A stretch of 36,070 nt of DNA, taken from the NCBI GenBank assembly GCA_021774875.1, contig JAJFIP010000060.1, positions 1 to 36,070 of the forward strand. Reading direction: 5' to 3'. Source of the stretch: Emcibacter sp. (GTDB lineage Bacteria > Pseudomonadota > Alphaproteobacteria > Sphingomonadales > Emcibacteraceae). The notes under the pieces are model-generated. The model was not told the DNA's origin and did no database searches. It saw nothing but the letters and a program-made list of their open reading frames with translations. Shown here piece after piece: positions 18,191 to 25,825 of this stretch (its first letter is position 1; each line of letters starts with the position of its first letter). The position numbers were made by a program, and so were the translations under genes.

Positions 18191-18673
18191 TTAACGGGAT
18201 TCTCCCTGAATATTTTCCAGCATATGATTTAGCAGCTTCAACAGTTGCTTTCTGTCTTCTTCAGAAAAATCTTTTAATGCCCGGTCTTCCCGTGAAAATG
18301 CCGGAACTGTAGCACTGCGAAATGTGTCCTGGCCCTTTTTTGTCAGGTGAACAAGCACATAACGGTTGTCTTTTTCCCGTAGCTTCCGGGTGACGAGCTT
18401 TTCCTTCTCCATACTGTCGATGACGCGACTAACCGATGATTGTTCCATCATGGTAAAGCTGCAAAGCTCGCTCATATTGCGGCCATCACTGGCATGAAGT
18501 GCGCACAGAACCCGCCAGCGTGAGACGTTTATTTTCAGGGGTCGCAGGCAGTCCTGCAAATCCATATTCAAGCGGTTGGTAATCCGGTACATGACATAGG
18601 GGATAAACTCATCAAGAAATGTTTCCTTATCCTCGCTTATATTCTCGGTCACTGTAATATGTCCTCGATACAC
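18191..18673 (-). CDS. MarR-family transcriptional regulator
   Basis: This 160-residue protein has the MarR winged helix. An N-terminal dimer helix (FIPYVMYRITNRLN) is followed by the recognition region MSELCSFTMMEQSSVSRVIDSMEKEKLVTR and the beta wing RKLREKDNRYVLVHLT. Members bind palindromic operators as dimers and usually release on binding an aromatic or CoA-linked ligand. The start is GTG at 18673; a second GTG eight codons on (18652) is an alternative. It is transcribed divergently from the TetR gene and lies upstream of the hydrolase gene in the same direction. It is a candidate regulator of the large array on the + strand, though the target is not shown by sequence. Confidence 0.9.
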   Translation of the reverse strand: MYRGHITVTENISEDKETFLDEFIPYVMYRITNRLNMDLQDCLRPLKINVSRWRVLCALHASDGRNMSELCSFTMMEQSSVSRVIDSMEKEKLVTRKLREKDNRYVLVHLTKKGQDTFRSATVPAFSREDRALKDFSEEDRKQLLKLLNHMLENIQGESR

Positions 18674-18719
18674 TGTAAATTTTGCCGGATTGTAGGGGGC
18701 TTTGATGAATATGGCTACC

Positions 18720-18756
18720 CATAACTGATATATGCGGTTATGATTTTCACTGAAAA
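18720..18756. promoter_or_regulatory. Two adjacent palindromes between the MarR and TetR genes (candidate operators)
   Basis: The 99-base divergent intergenic region carries CATAAC-N11-GTTATG at 18720-18742 and, directly after it, the perfect palindrome TTTTCA-C-TGAAAA at 18744-18756. Both are of the size bound by MarR or TetR dimers and lie where the two divergent promoters must be. I infer auto- or cross-regulation. Which protein binds which site cannot be told. Confidence 0.45.
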
Positions 18757-18772
18757 CTGAGTTTATAGCCTG

Positions 18773-19357
18773 ATGACAAAGAAATTTAAAAGACGGGACT
18801 TGATTCTGGAAAAGGCCGGGCAGCTTTTTACCGACAAGGGTTTTTCAGCGACATCATTAGAGGATATTGCCGACGCCGTTGGGATCAAACGGGAATCGCT
18901 TTATTATTATTACCCCGGAAAATATGATCTTCTCTATGATATTATTGAGCCGGAGATTTGCAAGGTTATGGAGAATTTTGTGGCGATAGTGGCCGAAGAA
19001 ACTGACTTTGAGAAAACCGTCCGTCTGGGTATTGCAAATCATCTCCGGCAGTTTAATTCAAGCTATCTACATATGGCTATGGCGGTTCGCAAGAACAGCA
19101 AAGACGGCGTCGAGCAGAAATTCATTCACTTGCGTGATATGTTCAAGGCCTATGAAAATATCTGGATGGAGCTGTTCAGTGCAGCCCACGCCACCGGAGC
19201 AGCAAGAGGCGATATTAAGATCAAAACATTGGTCTATTCCCTGCTCGGGTTATGCAATAGCCTGTCCAGCTGGTACCGGCCAGACGGAGATTTATCCCTC
19301 GATCAGATTGGAGAACATTTTTCAGATATTATTCTGGGCGGGATTAAACCCCACTAA
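18773..19357 (+). CDS. TetR-family transcriptional regulator
   Basis: This 194-residue TetR-type repressor has its N-terminal helix-turn-helix at about residues 8-52: ILEKAGQLFTDKGFSATSLE, then DIADAVGIKRESLYYYYPGKYDLLYDII, closing with the typical Tyr-rich recognition helix. The C-terminal ligand domain is unassigned. TetR proteins next to acyl-CoA genes often sense acyl-CoA. The gene is divergent from the MarR gene and convergent, with a 4-base overlap of stop codons, with the fused dehydrogenase/hydratase gene. That gene's promoter contains a palindrome which this protein or MarR may bind. The ribosome site is weak. Confidence 0.92.
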   Translation: MTKKFKRRDLILEKAGQLFTDKGFSATSLEDIADAVGIKRESLYYYYPGKYDLLYDIIEPEICKVMENFVAIVAEETDFEKTVRLGIANHLRQFNSSYLHMAMAVRKNSKDGVEQKFIHLRDMFKAYENIWMELFSAAHATGAARGDIKIKTLVYSLLGLCNSLSSWYRPDGDLSLDQIGEHFSDIILGGIKPH

Positions 19358-21372
19358 CCGGTTTTTTCAAAGTCTGGTTTGCGCCGCTCCTGAAAGGCTG
19401 AAATGCCTTCGCCGGCGGCATTGGTGCAGGCACTGTCCCCAAAAGCAGCATAACCCACATCAAGCGCATCATCCAGTGAGGAGCAAGCGGCGGCTTCAGC
19501 AACAGCCTTTTCAATAATGCCAATGATTTCACCGCTGAGAATCTGTCCATTGACAGAAGTACCATCAGAGGGTTCAAAACCGGTAATCTGGACAGGGTCG
19601 CCAGTGATTTCATGTTGTGATCCCTGTAATTTATCCAATTGCCTGATGGCGGCGGGGATTAGCGCTTGCGGTTCAGCAACAAGTTCCGCAATCATGCCAA
19701 TTTTATGGGCTTGCTTTGCGGTCAATTTTTCTGCCTGCGTCAACATACGGTTGAAAGTCGCTGCAGCCTCAGGCCAGCGGCGGTAGGGGATCACCATGGC
19801 CCCGATACCCGGCACAATGCCAAGGGTCACTTCCGGCAATTGCATCCATGCATTCTCTCGTGCCACCAACCCATGACATCGGGTGGCCAATTCCAGACCA
19901 CCGCCCAGTGCCAGACCATTGAGCGCGGCAATAACTGGCTTGGGACAGCTGTCCAGATGAACCAGCAGCCGGGAGCAGCTTACCGCATAATCAATACTCT
20001 GTGCCTTATCCCCCAACAGGGTCGGGAATTTTCCAATATCAGCTCCGGCGCAAAATGCCTGGGTGCCATAACCGGTAATGACAAAACCTTTGACCGCAGG
20101 GTCATTTTCATAGGCCCGTATGACAGATAGAATTTCATCGGTCATCTGGTCATGCAGGGCGTTCATGGCTTCGGGTCGGCGCAGGGTAATAACCTTGGCT
20201 CCATCCACATCATCCACCAGAATGTTGCGGTAAAAATCCAGATATTCAGAAATTGATTTTTTCGGCTGGGGCATGCCCGGTTTGTAATCAGCGAATTTCT
20301 GTAAGATACGCATGACTTCTTCATCGCCCAACGCCTGCATAAGGTCCAATGGGCCTTTTTTGAAAGCAAAGGCCAGACGGCAACCCAGATCAAAATCTGC
20401 TGCCGAGCCGATACTGCGGTCCATGATGTCCACGGTTTGGGAAAATAATATCCCCAGCAGGCGGTCCCGGATTTTATCTGCAATTTCTGAGTCCACGGGT
20501 ACGGGCGAGCCGGGCGGGTTGGTGTCCCACCTGTCAACCTCGTTAAAGATGGCTGCCGGAGTATAATGGTCGCCTTCTTCTGCCGCCTGCACCGTATTGG
20601 TTTCAACGATGATCGGGTTGCCGTGGGCAAAATTCAGCACGAAAAACGGCCCCGCATGAACCAGCTCCATGGCCACACTGTCAATTTGTGCCGGGCTGGC
20701 AATATCCAGCAACAGGGCGGCCTCGTTGCACCAGTTATCAAAAATCCGATCGAGCATAAAACAGACCGCATCAGTGGTGATCATGGGAACCTTGCCGGTC
20801 ATGCCAAAAAACCAGCGCAGATAATCACTTAAACCTGGATTGGTGCCATGCCAGTCAATAACCTCAACCACGGGATTCTGAAATGCGGGAGCAAAAAAAT
20901 GAGTGACCGTGGCCCGTTCGGGGTGGTCGAGATGGGAAAACAACCATTCTGCCGGCAGGGAACTGGTGTTGGAGGTGATCAGGGCATCGGGCCGGATATT
21001 GGCCTCTATCTGAGAGAATATTTTTCTTTTTAAGCCGAGGTCTTCTGTGGCAGCTTCCAGCACCCAGTCACAGTCGGCCAGAGCCGCATAATCGGTGGAG
21101 GTCACAAGATTCTGTCGTACAGCTTCTGCCTGTTGTTCACTTAGCTTGCCCCTTTTCAGTCCCTTTTCCACGTAAGCATGAATTCGGTCAACTGCCTTGG
21201 TTAAAGCCTGTGGGTTGATGTCGATCAGCACCAGAGTTAAATCCTTGAGCGCACTTTTCAGATAATATCCAATGTCAGGACCAATGGTGCCTGCGCCAAT
21301 GATCGCGATGGATTTTGGCATTTTCCGAATCGGGTTTATCAAGATGGGATTATTAACGGGCAGAGCAGGCAT
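19354..21372 (-). CDS. Fused 3-hydroxyacyl-CoA dehydrogenase/enoyl-CoA hydratase (dehydrogenase domain first)
   Basis: This 672-residue bifunctional beta-oxidation enzyme hydrates enoyl-CoA and oxidises the 3-hydroxyacyl-CoA with NAD. The N-terminal dehydrogenase (about 20-390) shows the Rossmann loop GAGTIG, TSNTSSLP and HFFAPAFQNPVVEVI with the catalytic His. The C-terminal crotonase (about 400-660) shows AFCAGADI, LGGGLELATRC and MQLPEVTLG, so both catalytic Glu positions are kept. The domain order is opposite to FadB and matches the archaeal crotonyl-CoA hydratase/3-hydroxybutyryl-CoA dehydrogenase fusion. ATG 21372 was chosen because AAGGAAA precedes it; an upstream GTG (21396) lacks a ribosome site. 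A clear promoter with an operator-like palindrome lies upstream. It could supply the hydration and oxidation steps missing from the + strand array. Confidence 0.92.
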   Translation of the reverse strand: MPALPVNNPILINPIRKMPKSIAIIGAGTIGPDIGYYLKSALKDLTLVLIDINPQALTKAVDRIHAYVEKGLKRGKLSEQQAEAVRQNLVTSTDYAALADCDWVLEAATEDLGLKRKIFSQIEANIRPDALITSNTSSLPAEWLFSHLDHPERATVTHFFAPAFQNPVVEVIDWHGTNPGLSDYLRWFFGMTGKVPMITTDAVCFMLDRIFDNWCNEAALLLDIASPAQIDSVAMELVHAGPFFVLNFAHGNPIIVETNTVQAAEEGDHYTPAAIFNEVDRWDTNPPGSPVPVDSEIADKIRDRLLGILFSQTVDIMDRSIGSAADFDLGCRLAFAFKKGPLDLMQALGDEEVMRILQKFADYKPGMPQPKKSISEYLDFYRNILVDDVDGAKVITLRRPEAMNALHDQMTDEILSVIRAYENDPAVKGFVITGYGTQAFCAGADIGKFPTLLGDKAQSIDYAVSCSRLLVHLDSCPKPVIAALNGLALGGGLELATRCHGLVARENAWMQLPEVTLGIVPGIGAMVIPYRRWPEAAATFNRMLTQAEKLTAKQAHKIGMIAELVAEPQALIPAAIRQLDKLQGSQHEITGDPVQITGFEPSDGTSVNGQILSGEIIGIIEKAVAEAAACSSLDDALDVGYAAFGDSACTNAAGEGISAFQERRKPDFEKTG

Positions 21373-21403
21373 TTTATTTTTCCTTAATTTTATCACATAT
21401 CAC

Positions 21404-21434
21404 TAATTCTACATAAACGTAGAATTATTATCAA
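21404..21434 (-). promoter_or_regulatory. Sigma-70-type promoter overlapped by a palindromic operator, upstream of the fused beta-oxidation gene
   Basis: On the minus strand TTGATA (21434-21429) and TAGAAT (21411-21406) are separated by 17 bases, a near-consensus promoter about 35 bases before the ATG. A perfect 9-base inverted repeat, TAATTCTAC-ATAAAC-GTAGAATTA (21404-21427, + strand), covers the -10 box and most of the spacer. This is the classical place for repressor binding. The TetR or MarR protein encoded nearby is the likely ligand (inference). Confidence 0.65.
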
Positions 21435-21500
21435 CCATTGTAATACACCAATAAAAATATTATCCTTTGGCGGGCTGTGTAAAGGCTAGTATGGACATTT

Positions 21501-22016
21501 ATGGAAAAAAAACACAAAATATTCATTGAGCAGATGTATCAGGATAATCATGAGGGATTCTTGAGATTCCTGATGCAGAAAACTCAAAATATGGATGATG
21601 CTCATGATGTGCTCCAGGAAGCTTTCCAGAAATTGATGAAACGGGAAGGGCTTCGGGAAATGGAAAATCCCCGGGCCTATCTTTACCGTACCGCCACCAA
21701 TATCATCATTGACCGCCAGCGCAAGGGACAGCATCACCTGCGCTATATCCGTGAAGTGACAAGCGGTGGCGAAGAGGTCGCGGCAAGTTTAAGCACCATC
21801 ATCCCGCCGGACCGGCAGGTGGCGGCACGGCAGGAGCTTGATCTGATTTATCAGGCTCTGGATACCCTGCCTGAAAAATGCCGCCGGGCTTTCCTGATGC
21901 ACCGGGAACAACATATGAAATATGGTGAAATAGCGGAGACCTTGAGCATTTCCATTAGTATGGTGGAGAAATATATGATACAGGCTCTTAAACATTTAAG
22001 ACGTAAAATGAAGTAA
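21501..22016 (+). CDS. ECF-family RNA polymerase sigma factor (FecI-like)
   Basis: This 171-residue sigma factor has only regions 2 and 4. Region 2 appears as the helix MDDAHDVLQEAFQKLMKR and the -10-reading segment NPRAYLYRTATNIIIDRQRK (about 35-80). Region 4 is LDTLPEKCRRAFLMHREQHMKYGEIAETLSISISMVEKYMIQAL (about 115-160), with the IAETLSISISMVEKY helix-turn-helix of FecI-type factors. It is followed by a FecR-type anti-sigma gene and an STN-bearing TonB receptor, the full cell-surface signalling set. When the receptor binds its ligand, FecR should release this factor to transcribe the uptake genes. The ribosome site is not obvious. Confidence 0.93.
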   Translation: MEKKHKIFIEQMYQDNHEGFLRFLMQKTQNMDDAHDVLQEAFQKLMKREGLREMENPRAYLYRTATNIIIDRQRKGQHHLRYIREVTSGGEEVAASLSTIIPPDRQVAARQELDLIYQALDTLPEKCRRAFLMHREQHMKYGEIAETLSISISMVEKYMIQALKHLRRKMK

Positions 22017-22077
22017 AATACTGAGGGTTCTCAGATATGAACCGTTTATGATAGGTAACGGGGTTAGAGTAAAGAAG

Positions 22078-23085
22078 ATGAGTGAACAGATTATAGATGA
22101 TATTCTGCTGGATGAGGCCACCGAGTGGTTTGTACTGATGCGTGCCGATGATATATCGCAGCAACGTTCGGACGACTTTGTACTTTGGATAAGCCAAAGC
22201 CCACGGCATCAGGCGGCATACGCCCAAATTGGCGGATTTTGGGATGGTCTTTCTGTTATTGAAACGGAAAAGGCATCCAATTCTTCATTGGCGGATCATA
22301 AAGCTCCTGAAGCATCTAATAATAATTCCATGCCCCGGAACTGGTCACCCAGACTGATTGCCGCCTCTATTGCCTTTTTGATCATGAGTTTTGTCGGGAT
22401 TAATTACGGCGATATTCTGCTAATGGACAGTCATTCCACTAAAGTAGGCGAACTTGCAGATATTTTTCTGGCTGACGGCTCACATCTGGTCATGAATACC
22501 AATTCCAAAGTGAAAATTGATCTGCAGGATGACAGGCGAATTGTCTATCTGGAGCAGGGCGAGGTTTTCTTTGAGGTGGCCAAAGATAAAGACCGTCCTT
22601 TTTATGTGGAAACTAGTGGCGGTCTTGTGCGGGTTCTGGGCACCAAATTCAATATTCGCCGCAAAGGTAATGCCAGTGATGTGACAGTTGTGGAAGGTTC
22701 TGTGGCTGTTATGGATTATGGCCGTATTAAAGATAATCTTATGGCTTTGTCACTGGATGCCACGCTGAAGCCGGGTCAGAAGTTCACCCTTGGCAATGAT
22801 GACCTGGCCAATATCGCGGTGACCGTGGATAGTGCAGCAGTGCTGGCATGGCAGGACCGCAAGCTGATCTATAACGGCGAAAATTTTGCTACACTTGTCG
22901 CGGATATTAACCGCTATTATGAGACGGAAATCCGCATTGGCGACCGGGCCCTGAATAATATTGAGGTGGTGGCTATTCTAAAAGTCGAAGATCGCGGCGC
23001 CACATTGAAGGCACTTGAGACCACATTTAATGTCACAGCCCGTCCTGTTTCCAAAGACCTTATCTACCTCTATCCCAACAATTAA
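22078..23085 (+). CDS. FecR-family anti-sigma/sigma-regulatory protein
   Basis: This 335-residue inner-membrane protein transmits the signal from the outer-membrane receptor to the ECF factor. It has a cytoplasmic N-terminal domain (EATEWFVLMRADDISQQRSDDFVLWI, about 13-38), one membrane segment near 91-110 (RLIAASIAFLIMSFVGINYG), the periplasmic FecR core (DIFLADGSHLVMNTNSKVKI, then YLEQGEVFFEVAKDKDRPFYV) and a C-terminal DUF4974-like part (YNGENFATLVADINRYYETEIRIGD) that contacts the receptor STN domain. ATG 22078 was preferred over an in-frame ATG at 22048 because the family domain begins directly after it. Neither has a strong ribosome site. The gene lies between the sigma factor and receptor genes, as expected. 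Confidence 0.92.
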   Translation: MSEQIIDDILLDEATEWFVLMRADDISQQRSDDFVLWISQSPRHQAAYAQIGGFWDGLSVIETEKASNSSLADHKAPEASNNNSMPRNWSPRLIAASIAFLIMSFVGINYGDILLMDSHSTKVGELADIFLADGSHLVMNTNSKVKIDLQDDRRIVYLEQGEVFFEVAKDKDRPFYVETSGGLVRVLGTKFNIRRKGNASDVTVVEGSVAVMDYGRIKDNLMALSLDATLKPGQKFTLGNDDLANIAVTVDSAAVLAWQDRKLIYNGENFATLVADINRYYETEIRIGDRALNNIEVVAILKVEDRGATLKALETTFNVTARPVSKDLIYLYPNN

Positions 23086-23099
23086 AAATATTGTATAGT

Positions 23100-23121
23100 T
23101 CCCTAAAATAAACTTTAGGGA
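23100..23121 (+). promoter_or_regulatory. Hairpin masking the ribosome site of the STN receptor gene
   Basis: TCCCTAAA-ATAAAC-TTTAGGGA is a perfect 8-base inverted repeat that ends one base before the ATG at 23123. Its 3' arm contains the only ribosome-binding-like bases (AGGGA). In the mRNA the stem would hide that site, so it could limit receptor translation. Alternatively it may be an operator in DNA. Confidence 0.5.
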
Positions 23122-23122
23122 G

Positions 23123-25699
23123 ATGTTTAAGAAAATGCGACAAATGCTTGTCGGGTTTTTTCCTGTATTCAAGACTGTTCGGGCATGGTTTCCAAAGCTG
23201 AAACTTTGGCGTGCCATGACCAGAATTTTGCTGCTTGGTCTTGTTCTCAGCTTTGGAACAGGTCTGACTAGCCATGCCCAAGTTGAAACTAAAAAAGATT
23301 TTAACGTTTCAGCGCAGACGTTATCCACGGCACTATTAAATTTTGGTGAGCAGGCAGATTTATCCCTGATGGTGCGCAAAGCAGACACCAGAGGTAAAAA
23401 ATCCACAGCTGTGAAAGGACTTATGTATCCGAGAGAGGCATTGATGCTACTCTTGAAAGATACCAGTCTCGGGTTTAAATATATCGACCAAAAGACAATT
23501 TCTGTTTCCCCGGATTTATTCAGGCCACAGGAAGCTGACAGCCTGAAACTGTCGGATATAAAAAGCTCACCTGAGGAAGAAGAAACAGATGATCCTGGTC
23601 ATCTGACAACCCTTGATGAAGTGGTCGTTACGGCACTACACAGACGTAGTAATATGCAGAAGGCACCAGTGGCCGTGACCGTAATAAAACCACCCCTGAT
23701 TCGCGAAGCCCGTATTCACGAATTGCAGGATATGGGTACCCGGGTTCCCGGCCTGACAGTGGCTAGCTTCAGCATCGGACAGCCCACCATTCACGTTCGC
23801 GGCGTTGGCTCTAATGACGACGGCGCGGCTCTGGATAATTCCATTGTTATGTTTATTGATGATGTCTATGTGGGCCGCATCACTGCCATCAGTATGAATT
23901 TTTATGATCTTGAGCAGATTGAGATTATGCGCGGGCCCCAGGGGACGTTATACGGCAAAAATGCCATTGGCGGCGCCATCAATGTCACCAGCAAGAACCC
24001 CACGGAACAAGTATCTGGTGTGGCAGAGGCTACCGTAGGCAATTATGGCCGTCTTGACCTGCGTGGTGTGATCAGTGGCCCCCTGGTGTCAGATAAAATC
24101 CTGGGCCGCCTTGCGGTTCACAGGCGCAAGCGAAATGGCTGGCAGGAAAGTGTATTTTTGCCGGGGGTCAAACAGAATGATGAAAATACATGGTCTAGCC
24201 GTGGTAAACTTATATTTGCCATAAGTGATCAGACCCAGGTAGATCTGAATGGGGATTACAGCCGGGATGATCTGGAAAGTACGGGCCGTATTCCGGTGGT
24301 GGGCCGGGTGCCAGTGCGTCTGCTGGGGTCGGATGGCCTGCCAACCGGACAGAAGGCCTTGCCAACGGATATTTTTGAAAGTCTGGGTGGTAGTGCCAGA
24401 AATGCCATTAACAGTGATCGGGGTTTTACCGACCGTAAAATCTGGGGCCTGAGTAGCCGGATAAGCCGACAGGGGGATTATGGCAGATTATTATCGATCA
24501 CCGCCTACCGCAGGACAGATTTTTCCTGGCTGGAAGATTCCACCGGCCTGCCGTCTTCCCTCACCGACCAGAAAGTTAATTCCAATGTAGAAGAACAGCA
24601 TTCACAGTTTTCACAGGAGTTTCGCTGGATTTCACCGGGTGAGGCGCGTCTGAAATATGTCCTGGGTTTCTATTATCTGTTTGAGCATACTCATCGTATA
24701 GAAAATTTTGCCTTTCCAAGCCTTGTATCGACCACGGATCAGGATAATAAAACCAACAGTTTTGCCGCCTTTGGTGATGTGACATATGGTCTTGCCAGAC
24801 ATGTGAATTTTACTGTTGGGGGCCGACTGACCTATGAAACCAAGCGTATGGACCAAAAGAATATCACCAATGGTGATCAGACCATTTTACTGGAAGATTT
24901 CACTCTAAGAAATGAAGGAAGCTGGACAGACTTTTCACCCAACTTTGTTCTATCGTGGCAACAGCGTGAAGACATCATGTGGTATGCCAGCATTTCGCGC
25001 GGCTATAAAAGCGGTGGCTTTCAGGGGGCACCGGCGACCCGTAAGCTCGCCCTAAAAACTATTGATCCTGAATCTGTGTGGAATTATGAAGTCGGCCTAA
25101 AGTCCCAATGGTTTGATGATCGGTTGCGTTTAAATCTGGTGGGCTTTCATTCTGACTACCGGGATTTGCAGGTCGTGCAATTCAAGACAGAAGGAAATTT
25201 TGGCGTCTTTCAGACCAGCAATGCGGCTTCTGCAAGTCTGGAGGGACTGGAAATGGAATTTACCCTGAAACCGCTTGCTGGGCTGGAGTTTTTTGGTTCT
25301 TATGCCTTTCTGGATGCCACTTATGATGAGTTCAACGATCTTTCAGGGCGAGATTTTACCGGTAATACTCTGCGGCAAGCCCCACGCCATTCCCTGTATC
25401 TGGCCCTATATTATGAACGGCCTTTTTATCATGGACGCCTCCGTTTCCGGGCGGATTACCGCTATCAGGGCCAGAGTTTTCGCGAGCCTGATAATAGCGT
25501 CACCATTCAGCCGGGCTTTGATCTGGTCGATGCTTCCATAGCCTATGAAGCCGCTGACAACAGCTGGGAAGCGACGCTATGGGCCAAGAATTTGCTGGAT
25601 AAGGAATATATCACCCATCTTTATGTGTTGGGTGGCAATGATTTTGCCCTGTTTGGCACCCCCCGCACCTATGGGCTGACGGTAACGTTGAATTTCTAA
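23123..25699 (+). CDS. TonB-dependent receptor with STN signalling domain
   Basis: This 858-residue outer-membrane receptor and transducer (FecA-like) starts with an unusually long, basic leader before the signal peptide (MTRILLLGLVLSFGTGL, cleavage near SHA). The STN domain follows (DFNVSAQTLSTALLNFGEQADLSLMV to KYIDQKTISV, about 55-135), then the TonB box region TLDEVVVTA near 167-175. The plug carries RGVGSNDDG and MRGPQGTLYGKNAIGGAIN. The 22-strand barrel ends in GLTVTLNF with the terminal Phe. The start may be ATG 23123, 23135 or even 23216; the position of AGGGAG fits 23135 best, although spacing is long. It takes up an unknown ligand and signals through FecR and the ECF factor. Sequence blocks are shared with the receptor downstream. 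Confidence 0.92.
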   Translation: MFKKMRQMLVGFFPVFKTVRAWFPKLKLWRAMTRILLLGLVLSFGTGLTSHAQVETKKDFNVSAQTLSTALLNFGEQADLSLMVRKADTRGKKSTAVKGLMYPREALMLLLKDTSLGFKYIDQKTISVSPDLFRPQEADSLKLSDIKSSPEEEETDDPGHLTTLDEVVVTALHRRSNMQKAPVAVTVIKPPLIREARIHELQDMGTRVPGLTVASFSIGQPTIHVRGVGSNDDGAALDNSIVMFIDDVYVGRITAISMNFYDLEQIEIMRGPQGTLYGKNAIGGAINVTSKNPTEQVSGVAEATVGNYGRLDLRGVISGPLVSDKILGRLAVHRRKRNGWQESVFLPGVKQNDENTWSSRGKLIFAISDQTQVDLNGDYSRDDLESTGRIPVVGRVPVRLLGSDGLPTGQKALPTDIFESLGGSARNAINSDRGFTDRKIWGLSSRISRQGDYGRLLSITAYRRTDFSWLEDSTGLPSSLTDQKVNSNVEEQHSQFSQEFRWISPGEARLKYVLGFYYLFEHTHRIENFAFPSLVSTTDQDNKTNSFAAFGDVTYGLARHVNFTVGGRLTYETKRMDQKNITNGDQTILLEDFTLRNEGSWTDFSPNFVLSWQQREDIMWYASISRGYKSGGFQGAPATRKLALKTIDPESVWNYEVGLKSQWFDDRLRLNLVGFHSDYRDLQVVQFKTEGNFGVFQTSNAASASLEGLEMEFTLKPLAGLEFFGSYAFLDATYDEFNDLSGRDFTGNTLRQAPRHSLYLALYYERPFYHGRLRFRADYRYQGQSFREPDNSVTIQPGFDLVDASIAYEAADNSWEATLWAKNLLDKEYITHLYVLGGNDFALFGTPRTYGLTVTLNF

Positions 25700-25760
25700 A
25701 TATTAACAAAAAGTTAAAAAAAACTGAGGGGTTTCTTCCGCCCATCGTTGAATAGGGTGT

Positions 25761-25787
25761 TGCAGCTCGAAAATGTAAGAAGCTGCA
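25761..25787. repeat. Inverted repeat between the two receptor genes
   Basis: TGCAGCT and AGCTGCA (7 bases each, perfect) are separated by 13 bases in the 126-base gap between the receptor genes. No T-run follows, so a terminator is unlikely. An operator or an mRNA leader structure for the second receptor is possible. Confidence 0.35.
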
Positions 25788-25825
25788 CATAATAATTTGA
25801 CAAAATATAGAAACAGGAGACGACC

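Noticed and set aside
25797-25802. TTGACA just before the second receptor gene as a -35 box
   Set aside because: It lies only 24 bases before the start codon and the ribosome site, leaving no room for a -10 box and leader.
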